Positions 1 to 5,179 of a DNA stretch of 5,779 bases are shown piece by piece. The notes beneath the pieces were generated by a model. It was not told the origin of the DNA and ran no database searches. It was given only the letters and a program-made list of their open reading frames with translations. Every line of letters starts with the position of its first letter. The first letter of the stretch is position 1. A program made the position numbers and the translations under genes. Source of the stretch: Bacteroidota bacterium (GTDB lineage Bacteria > Bacteroidota > Bacteroidia > Bacteroidales > UBA12481); contig JAUVKA010000279.1 in assembly GCA_030592205.1 (NCBI GenBank), positions 1 to 5,779 of the forward strand, read 5' to 3'.

Positions 1-177
1 AACCCGGGCCTTGAAACTTATAATTTCCCCCGGAAGATATAAGTGGCGATCGCTTGTTAGCCAAACAGTTTCTCTATAATTATTAACAGCCAGGGGAGCA
101 TTATCCTGAGGCATAGCCTTGACTGCCAGAAAGCAGAAAAGTAAAAGGATAATATGTTTGTGTAATTTAATTTCCAT
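1..177 (-). CDS. Secreted protein with MG2-like N-terminus (5' part only)
   Basis: This is the first 59 codons of a gene that runs off the left edge of the window. It starts at the ATG at 177-175, 11 bases inside the end of the DUF4249 gene, and stays open to base 1. Residues 1-21 look like a signal peptide: basic start (MEIKLHKH), a hydrophobic IILLLFCFLAV core and likely cleavage after KA. Residues 38-59 read TVWLTSDRHLYLPGEIISFK and onward. This fits the 'DR-x-x-Y-x-x-GE/D-x-x-x-FK' signature that opens MG2 (alpha-2-macroglobulin-like) domains in large secreted Bacteroidota proteins. Such proteins often sit next to DUF4249 and TonB-receptor genes, which supports the call. The overlap implies translational coupling to the upstream gene. 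The remaining domains lie outside the window, so the overall function is unknown. The start and secretion are well supported; the MG2 assignment rests on one short motif. Confidence 0.78.
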   Translation of the reverse strand, partial: MEIKLHKHIILLLFCFLAVKAMPQDNAPLAVNNYRETVWLTSDRHLYLPGEIISFKARV

Positions 178-1333
178 CTTCCCAGAAGGCTGGTTTTTCA
201 AGGCTTCCACCTTTAAGTGTACAATCGAAACATTGGGGGGAGGAATAAAAGTATGCACCTGCGTTATAGTCGTAAACAATATATGAACCCCTTGGGATCT
301 GGTACCAGGGTAAATCTCTGGTGCCAATTTCTTCCCAGGGACAAACTACCGGGATAATGTCAAACTCCAGAGGTCTGTCGACATAAATCCTCTTCTCAGA
401 ATAGCCCGCTACCTCAAAAATCCCTGTTACTAAAACAGATGGATCAGATGTGCACCGAATATTTCCCTGAATCCTGAAAGGCTGGGTATCATACATTCCT
501 CCATTATCGTTAACCTGGCGTGCCATATCATCCCAGAATTGCCAGGCCGTTTCTGAGATGGAATATTGTTTTACGTTAAGACTATATCGTATGGATAATG
601 CATCCCCGAATTGCGATTGAAAATGAAGAGGAGTTTCAATAATACTATTTACCGACAGTCCTTCTGTGTTAGAGGAATAAATACCTTTCATCTTATTAGT
701 AATCCAACAATACTTTACATCGTTATTGTTAGCCGGAATCTGGTTCCTGCCATCCCAGATATGAGTGGCATCATAAAAACTCCTGAAAAAGTAGGTGGCA
801 TCAGATTGCCAACGAAAATAAGAGGGGCCCTCATCTTCCTCATGAGTGCTGACATAAAAGGAGTAGCCATCATAAATTGGACTCGACTCAGATAATCGCC
901 CCACAGTGTGTTTATGTGAAATACTGTCGATCTGCGGGCATTCTTTCATGACCTCAAGATCAGATTCATAAATATTTCCCTCCAAAAAGACTGATAAGCT
1001 ATAAGCATTTCCAGGTACAGGAATAAACTCAGGGTCAGCAATATATCTGCCTGGATCTGTTTCAGTAAATTCGTGAGTTTCATTGTCAGGTCCATAGACA
1101 CTAACTATAGCCCCGGAAACATAAGCAGGTCGAATAATACCCTGGCTTTCTGTTTCAGAAATGATAGGTGTAGAATGAGAAATTTTCACTGTTTGAGGCT
1201 GGATAGTATCATTATTAAGCAGGCATTCAATGTATAATACATCATCATAGCTCGTAGTTTCCGGGATGAAGGGGTCTACACAAGAGGAAACCGCCAGAAT
1301 GGATATCAATATGATAATATTAATCAACCGCAT
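167..1333 (-). CDS. DUF4249 domain-containing outer-membrane lipoprotein
   Basis: This 388-residue protein is a probable lipid-anchored partner of the adjacent TonB-dependent receptor. The signal peptide MRLINIIILISILAVSSC ends in a lipobox (AVSSC), with Cys18 as the lipidated residue. Family-like features follow in order. The mature N-terminus is CVDPFIPE. An Ig-like beta region at about residues 30-125 contains SGAIVSVYGPDN and a GRY turn. A PFRIQGNIRC segment lies at 285-294. The C-terminus has a CFDC pair (Cys368/Cys371) followed by GGS and KPAFW. This order of features is characteristic of DUF4249 lipoproteins, whose biochemical role is unestablished. Further cysteines at 37, 132, 209, 294 and 331 could form disulfides. 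The start overlaps the receptor's last 14 bases, with a weak AGGGA five bases upstream; the end overlaps the next gene by 11 bases. Both overlaps indicate a tightly coupled operon. The length looks complete and nothing appears broken. Confidence 0.92.
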   Translation of the reverse strand: MRLINIIILISILAVSSCVDPFIPETTSYDDVLYIECLLNNDTIQPQTVKISHSTPIISETESQGIIRPAYVSGAIVSVYGPDNETHEFTETDPGRYIADPEFIPVPGNAYSLSVFLEGNIYESDLEVMKECPQIDSISHKHTVGRLSESSPIYDGYSFYVSTHEEDEGPSYFRWQSDATYFFRSFYDATHIWDGRNQIPANNNDVKYCWITNKMKGIYSSNTEGLSVNSIIETPLHFQSQFGDALSIRYSLNVKQYSISETAWQFWDDMARQVNDNGGMYDTQPFRIQGNIRCTSDPSVLVTGIFEVAGYSEKRIYVDRPLEFDIIPVVCPWEEIGTRDLPWYQIPRGSYIVYDYNAGAYFYSSPQCFDCTLKGGSLEKPAFWEDGN

Positions 1334-4100
1334 AATTCCCTAATTTAAAATTATAACTGATGGTGAAAATGGGCTCCCCATAAATTGATAATTTATATCC
1401 CTTAATCCTTCCACGGTCATTAGTAAAGTAAACCGAGTATGCGTTTCGTCTGCCTGTAAGGTTGTATACTGAAAACATCCATGAGCTATGGGCTAGTTTC
1501 CTTTTTTTCAGATTGCCTTCAATATTCAAGGACAAATCTACTCTGAAATATTCAGGTATTCTGAATTCATTCCTCTGGGAGTAGTTTACTACTTGGTAGT
1601 CGTTGGTAAACAGATATCCTGTTGGATATGTGATAGGGCGGCCTGAATTATAAACTATGTTGGATGACAGGCTAAATCTTCGTGATATTTTATAATTGCC
1701 TACAGCAGTGAAAGCATGGGGTTTATCATAATTGGCCGGATAAGCCAGACCATTGTTGATTCTTTGCCAGTCTTCATCGCCATCAACCTGAATTATCGAT
1801 CTTGCATAAGTATAGCTCAGCCAGCCGTTCAAGCGGCCGGTATTTCTACGGATAAAAAATTCCATACCCCAGGCTGTCTGATCCCCTTGCAAAACCAGGG
1901 TTTCAATATCTGGGTCGAAGGTCATGTTCACTCCATCTTTATACTCAATGATATTCTGACCTTTTTTATAATACACCTCAGCAGAAGTTTCAATTGATGA
2001 ATTATTTAGATTTTTATAAAGGCCTAAGCTGATCTGGTCTGAGATCGGAGGAGCGATAAAAGGATCCGTTAGTTTCCAGCGGTCGGTAGGAGAAATGGAG
2101 GCAGTGTTTGAAAGCATAAAAAGGTACTGTCTCATCCTGTTGTAACTCCATTTTACAGAAAAATTCTTAGAGAAAGTATAATTGAAGGCCGCTCTAATCT
2201 CCGGTCCTGAATAATGCTTAATTGTTTTGCCGCTTGAATAACTCAGGGTATCAATAATATTCTCTAATTCATATGCTGAGTTCTCCTGGTAGCTGTAGAT
2301 ATCGCTGGGTCCCAGGTAATTGAATAGACTGTATCGGATTCCCCCATAGAAACTAAGCTGGTCAGTAAGCGATATCTCGTCAAAAACATGCAAGGCGTAC
2401 TCTAATCCATTTTCTTTCCCAAAATCAATAGGGTTAAGGATTGATTCTTCTCCAAAGGGATTCAGTATTCCCTGGTTGAGTTGATGTAGTATGGCGTTCC
2501 CACCAAATCCCACCTTATGTCCCACCCAGGGATAACCTGAGGCGGTAACTTTCACTTCCTGGGATCTAACAGTGAACTCATGTTCGAAAGCTCTGGCTGC
2601 CTGGCTTGTGTTCGACTGGTAATTGGTATACATGCTGAAAATACCTGCAGCTTTCAAATTCCATGTTCCGCTTAAGGGGCGATTATATGTTATCGATGAG
2701 CCAATATTTTCATATCGATATGAATTTGTACTTGCCAGATTAAAGCGATCCTTACTGTAGTAGCCAAATATCTGGGTGGAGGAATTGTTTTTTCCAAGCA
2801 GGTGGACGCCGGTCATGATATCATAAAATGAGGCTTCACGGTTAGTTGTTTCAGCATCCTCAAGTCGATCCAAAATCCAGTCGGAATATGTGGAGCGGGT
2901 ACTGAAAATGAATGAGCTCTTATCTTTTTGTATTGGAGTTTCAACAAGTAATGAGGCAGTTACCGGGCTGATACTCCCTCTGGCACCGAACTCTTTCTTA
3001 TTTCCTTTTCGTGTAGAAATATCGAAAACCGATGCCAGCCTTCCCCCGAATTCAACAGGGAAATTGCTTTTATAGAGCTTGAAATCACTGATCATATCAG
3101 GATTGAATGCCGAGAAGAATCCAAAAAGGTGTCCGGTATTTATAATAGGAATATCATTAAGGAGGAATAGATTCTGATCAGAAGCAGATCCCCGTACATT
3201 AAATCCGGCAGAACCTTCGCCTACGGTCTGGATGCCCGGCATTAAAGCAGCGACTCTGAAAATATCTCTTTCACCCATCACGGTGGGGATGCTCTTGATA
3301 TCTTTGATTCCAATTCGTTGAAATCCCATTTGCATACCTCTGACGTTGTGGTTTTTGCCTGATCGAACCACAACTTCTTTTACGTCAATCATCCGACTTT
3401 CCATTTCAATATTCAGGCTGCCTGCACCTCTCACATCTATCAGATATAATTCATTTTCCATGCCCAGGCAGGATACGCTTAAATTGTATGATTCACCTGA
3501 TCGCAGGGTGATAGAGTATGTTCCTTCGCCATCTGTAATTGCCCCCGTGCTTGTTCCGGGTATTACTACTGTTGCACCCACAACAGGTTCACCATTCGCT
3601 ATGTTGGTGATACGTCCGTTGATTATTACTTTGAGCAGGCCCTGGGACGGTTGACCGGCACCAATAACAGCCTTTTTTACAGCTCTCTCATAGGAGTAAG
3701 CACCAAACTGATCCCCGGCAGAGCTTGGCGTAATACTGTCAGTTGCAGTTAATGAAATAGCCTGTGGAATAAGGGCAAGAGGATCAGCAAGCTCTTCCGG
3801 ACCGGTAAGAAAAACCTGGCTGTTAGTTTTGATAATGAAATGAATTTCTGAAGGCTTAAGGATTTGATTAAGAATGGTTTCTAAATCAAGAGCTTCTCCG
3901 CGTGTGCTTACTGTTAGATCTTTTACCCATTTCGGAAGATAAAATGTTTGAATACCATATTTGGATTTGAGCTGATCTGCAAATTCTTCAAAACTGACTT
4001 CATTCAGGTTTAAATCGATTTTTAACTTTTCATTTTCCTGGGCCATAAGAGCAGGGGCCAGAAAAAGCAGGATGCACAATATTTTGATCAGCTTTTTCAT
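1320..4100 (-). CDS. TonB-dependent outer-membrane receptor with STN and carboxypeptidase-D-like domains
   Basis: This 926-residue protein is an outer-membrane active-transport barrel energised by TonB-ExbBD; its substrate is unknown. Residues 1-20 are a signal peptide (MKKLIKILCILLFLAPALMA). Residues ~26-100 form an STN domain (secretin/TonB short N-terminal), followed by a ~55-residue linker. Residues ~155-233 are a carboxypeptidase-regulatory-like beta-sandwich (NGRITNIANGEPVVGATVVI, then TDGEGTYSI). A TonB-box-like DVKEVVV lies at 239-245. The plug spans ~258-367 and contains NVRGSASDQNLFLLNDIPII (301-320) and EFGGR (350-354). The rest, to 926, alternates aromatic strands and loops as expected of a 22-strand barrel, ending ISYNFKLGNYAVD. 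That end extends past the usual terminal aromatic residue, and its last codons overlap the next gene. The start ATG shares an ATGA with the upstream gene's stop. STN domains can signal to FecR-type anti-sigma factors, but no FecI/FecR pair is visible here. The family is secure; the substrate cannot be assigned. Confidence 0.96.
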   Translation of the reverse strand: MKKLIKILCILLFLAPALMAQENEKLKIDLNLNEVSFEEFADQLKSKYGIQTFYLPKWVKDLTVSTRGEALDLETILNQILKPSEIHFIIKTNSQVFLTGPEELADPLALIPQAISLTATDSITPSSAGDQFGAYSYERAVKKAVIGAGQPSQGLLKVIINGRITNIANGEPVVGATVVIPGTSTGAITDGEGTYSITLRSGESYNLSVSCLGMENELYLIDVRGAGSLNIEMESRMIDVKEVVVRSGKNHNVRGMQMGFQRIGIKDIKSIPTVMGERDIFRVAALMPGIQTVGEGSAGFNVRGSASDQNLFLLNDIPIINTGHLFGFFSAFNPDMISDFKLYKSNFPVEFGGRLASVFDISTRKGNKKEFGARGSISPVTASLLVETPIQKDKSSFIFSTRSTYSDWILDRLEDAETTNREASFYDIMTGVHLLGKNNSSTQIFGYYSKDRFNLASTNSYRYENIGSSITYNRPLSGTWNLKAAGIFSMYTNYQSNTSQAARAFEHEFTVRSQEVKVTASGYPWVGHKVGFGGNAILHQLNQGILNPFGEESILNPIDFGKENGLEYALHVFDEISLTDQLSFYGGIRYSLFNYLGPSDIYSYQENSAYELENIIDTLSYSSGKTIKHYSGPEIRAAFNYTFSKNFSVKWSYNRMRQYLFMLSNTASISPTDRWKLTDPFIAPPISDQISLGLYKNLNNSSIETSAEVYYKKGQNIIEYKDGVNMTFDPDIETLVLQGDQTAWGMEFFIRRNTGRLNGWLSYTYARSIIQVDGDEDWQRINNGLAYPANYDKPHAFTAVGNYKISRRFSLSSNIVYNSGRPITYPTGYLFTNDYQVVNYSQRNEFRIPEYFRVDLSLNIEGNLKKRKLAHSSWMFSVYNLTGRRNAYSVYFTNDRGRIKGYKLSIYGEPIFTISYNFKLGNYAVD

Positions 4101-4591
4101 TCTTTTCCTGCTAATAGACTGTTACAATAACTAATCAGATTGATCTGATTTTCCAGCTTCATTCTTTTGAATGTCAGTCGCTGCTTTTTTATGTGATCTT
4201 TCAGGAGGGGTTTTAGCACCGGATAGAGTTTGTAAAGTGTTCGTCGACCTCTATATGTGATCAATTCATCATTTAGCTGTAGGATCCGGGTCTGGTTATT
4301 TTGATATACAAAATCGGATAATCCCCCCGGGGTAACTTTTAGATTTTTTGATTTTACCAGAAGGAAATCCACTTGTCCCTCTTCCAAAACCTGGCAAATC
4401 TGTATCCCTGTCATGGGGTTTTCAATTGGGTAGGGTTTAAAAAGACTGCCATCAAAAGTAAAATACTTAATACGATCTTTTTTGAGTACCAGTTGCAGGT
4501 AGGAGTTTGTAAAATCAGTGCTATTTAATATTAGCTGACCGGTGCTGATATCGTATCGCATAAGAAGATTATCAAAAACCACTCCCTCCAT
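4097..4591 (-). CDS. Main (C-terminal) part of a frameshifted conserved secreted protein
   Basis: This 164-residue frame is probably the distal two-thirds of one gene whose start lies at 4838. Read alone from the ATG at 4591 it has no signal peptide and no convincing ribosome binding site. However, the frame stays open upstream of that ATG through residues FFNPEWKTGSIS, back to the seven-A run at 4626-4632, where it meets the other frame. The protein is beta-rich at first (VVFDNLLMRYDISTGQLIL), then has a mixed core. It ends in a basic helical segment (RRTLYKLYPVLKPLLKDHIKKQ, then NQINLISYCNSLL). I recognise this pattern as a recurrent uncharacterised Bacteroidota family of about 240 residues, from memory only; no function is known to me. 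The stop overlaps the receptor start by four bases (ATGA), so loss of translation here could reduce receptor expression through lost coupling. It may be a pseudogene, a slippage-dependent gene or a sequencing error. Confidence 0.75.
   Translation of the reverse strand: MEGVVFDNLLMRYDISTGQLILNSTDFTNSYLQLVLKKDRIKYFTFDGSLFKPYPIENPMTGIQICQVLEEGQVDFLLVKSKNLKVTPGGLSDFVYQNNQTRILQLNDELITYRGRRTLYKLYPVLKPLLKDHIKKQRLTFKRMKLENQINLISYCNSLLAGKE
4106..4109 (-). promoter_or_regulatory. Ribosome binding site of the TonB receptor gene
   Basis: On the minus strand AGGA lies five bases before the receptor ATG, inside the last codons of the upstream gene, and the stop and start share ATGA. This fixes the receptor start and suggests translation by reinitiation from the upstream gene. 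Confidence 0.5.
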
Positions 4592-4619
4592 AGAGATAGA
4601 TCCGGTTTTCCACTCGGGA

Positions 4620-4838
4620 TTAAAGAAAAAAAGGATGACCAGTTGATTCGTTCATTCTTGGTGTTTGGTAGAAATCCCCATTCACCAGGCGGGAATCAAT
4701 CTTATAAAGCTTATCGAAATGATTAAAAACCTTCTGTGATGATACAGGCTTATGCTCCGATTGCGCGTAGCAAATGGCTGGAGATAATGTCGTCAAAATC
4801 AACGCACTGACAAACAGGTTTAAAAAAGTTTTTCTCAT
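4620..4838 (-). CDS. N-terminal part of the same frameshifted secreted protein
   Basis: This 72-codon frame holds the start of the first operon gene. Residues 1-26 are a clear Sec signal peptide: MRK, hydrophobic FLNLFVSALILTTLSPAI, then CYAQ with likely cleavage after Gln26 or Ala25. The Cys in CYAQ does not look like a lipobox. The mature part, containing VFNHFDKLYKIDSRLVNGDFY and then HPFF, runs into a stop right after the seven-base homopolymer. Deleting one base of that run gives HPFFFNPEWKTGSISMEG and joins the downstream frame exactly. The joined gene is 4838-4097 minus one base, which is 247 codons including the stop, or 246 residues. On its own the fragment would be a 46-residue secreted peptide, which I consider unlikely to be the intended product. 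No strong Shine-Dalgarno sequence precedes the ATG, as is common in Bacteroidota. Confidence 0.75.
   Translation of the reverse strand: MRKTFLNLFVSALILTTLSPAICYAQSEHKPVSSQKVFNHFDKLYKIDSRLVNGDFYQTPRMNESTGHPFFL
4626..4632 (-). other. Homopolymer frameshift site (seven A; seven U in mRNA)
   Basis: The two halves of the first operon gene change frame at this run of seven identical bases. In the mRNA it reads CCU, seven U, CUUUAA. As written, the frame stops at UAA. With six U it continues as Pro-Phe-Phe-Phe-Asn-Pro-Glu-Trp. A one-base deletion or a +1 shift is therefore needed. A sequencing or assembly indel, a genuine mutation, phase variation, or RNA-polymerase slippage could each explain it; the sequence alone cannot separate them. 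Confidence 0.8.
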
Positions 4839-4863
4839 TTGCTATAACGCTTCAAGGCGGAGC

Positions 4864-4880
4864 TTTTCATTTTATGAAAA
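4864..4880. repeat. Short perfect inverted repeat in the operon leader
   Basis: TTTTCAT, three T, then ATGAAAA form a perfect 7-bp hairpin or dyad, ending 26 bases before the ATG at 4838. It could be a weak leader stem-loop or an operator half-site pair. It is AT-rich and short, so chance is a real alternative. Confidence 0.35.
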
Positions 4881-4881
4881 T

Positions 4882-4930
4882 ATCAATGTATAAGCAATTA
4901 AAAAACTTAAAAAAACCTAAAAAATGTATA
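4882..4930 (-). promoter_or_regulatory. AT-rich probable promoter region with phased A-tracts
   Basis: This is the most likely place for the operon promoter: it is the very AT-rich stretch 44-92 bases before the first start codon. Three A-tracts (4900-4905, 4909-4915 and 4919-4924) have centres about 9.5 bp apart, close to one helical turn, an arrangement that bends DNA. On the minus strand several near matches to the Bacteroidota -7 element TAnnTTTG occur (TAnnTTTT three times), but I see no convincing TTTG -33 element. No exact start of transcription can be chosen. Confidence 0.35.
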
Positions 4931-4965
4931 CGAGAGTTGATGTATTTTTTGTGGGAAGGTTTAAT

Positions 4966-5001
4966 TGGGGAGATGGGGAGATGGGGAATTGGGGAATTGG
5001 G
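4966..5001 (+). repeat. G-rich 8-bp tandem array, possible G-quadruplex
   Basis: Two copies of TGGGGAGA are followed by two of TGGGGAAT and a final TGGG. The plus strand therefore carries four GGGG runs and one GGG run separated by four-base loops, matching the standard G-quadruplex pattern. It lies about 130 bases upstream of the operon start, with the G-rich strand as template for leftward transcription. It may equally be a simple-sequence repeat with no role. Confidence 0.75.
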
Positions 5002-5003
5002 TG

Positions 5004-5062
5004 TGGGTGTGTTAAGAAGTGTGAGTGATTAAAGTTTGTGTTTGGGTGTGTTAAGAAGTGTG
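5004..5062 (+). repeat. 20-bp perfect direct repeat, two copies 39 bp apart
   Basis: Positions 5004-5023 and 5043-5062 are identical over 20 bases and contain the core GTGTTAAGAAGTGTG. The 19-base spacer and flanks are also G/T-rich on the plus strand. With the adjacent 8-bp array this forms about 100 bases of low-complexity DNA without coding potential. A partial tandem duplication or a pair of binding sites are both possible. Confidence 0.7.
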
Positions 5063-5067
5063 GGGGT

Positions 5068-5110
5068 GAAAATTAAATTGCCAAGGGTTGGCTGCGGTCC
5101 AACCCTTGGC
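5068..5110 (-). terminator. 12-bp perfect stem-loop with U-rich tail, candidate terminator
   Basis: Arms 5080-5091 (GCCAAGGGTTGG) and 5099-5110 pair perfectly around a seven-base loop. For a leftward transcript the stem is followed by AATTTAATTTT, a moderately U-rich tail. It could end transcription of the gene stopping at 5180 before the operon promoter. It could also be a dispersed intergenic palindrome, as its neighbour appears to be. Confidence 0.5.
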
Positions 5111-5128
5111 TGAATTGCATAAGAGTTT

Positions 5129-5164
5129 CAGACCTGCCAGGTTTTCAAGAACCTGGCAGGTCTG
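5129..5164. repeat. 15-bp-arm perfect palindrome, probable dispersed intergenic repeat
   Basis: Arms 5129-5143 (CAGACCTGCCAGGTT) and 5150-5164 are perfect inverted copies around a six-base loop. The motif begins 15 bases after the stop of the gene ending at 5180. Palindromes of the type 'gacctgccaggtt' recur between genes in many Bacteroidota genomes; that is from memory and not checked here. No U-run follows on either strand, so it is an unlikely classical terminator on its own, although it could protect the mRNA 3' end. Confidence 0.7.
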
Positions 5165-5179
5165 CCCTGCTGCGAAAAT

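Noticed and set aside
611..895. 94-codon plus-strand open frame
   Set aside because: It lies fully inside the DUF4249 gene on the opposite strand and has no recognisable domain or credible start signal. It is a shadow frame.
1716..1997. 93-codon plus-strand open frame
   Set aside because: It is antisense to the receptor barrel, which is strongly supported as coding, and its translation resembles no protein family I know.
2890..3075. 61-codon plus-strand open frame
   Set aside because: It is antisense to the plug/early barrel region of the receptor. It is short and without motif.
3346..3654. 102-codon plus-strand open frame
   Set aside because: It is antisense to the carboxypeptidase-like domain and plug start, and composition alone explains the open frame.
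4620..4632. Classical programmed -1 ribosomal frameshift
   Set aside because: The required change is one base skipped (+1, or a deletion in the transcript). A -1 slip on the U-run would lead into the third frame, not the one that encodes the family.
4919..4950. Possible hairpin AAAAAATGTA / TGTATTTTTT around a 12-base loop
   Set aside because: It pairs only on the plus strand and needs two G-T wobbles, but all genes here are on the minus strand. It is probably chance in AT-rich DNA.
4839..5179. CRISPR array or tRNA/small RNA gene in the intergenic repeats
   Set aside because: There are only two direct-repeat copies, they lie in low-complexity sequence, and the palindromes do not recur with spacers. 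No tRNA-like cloverleaf or T-loop motif was seen.
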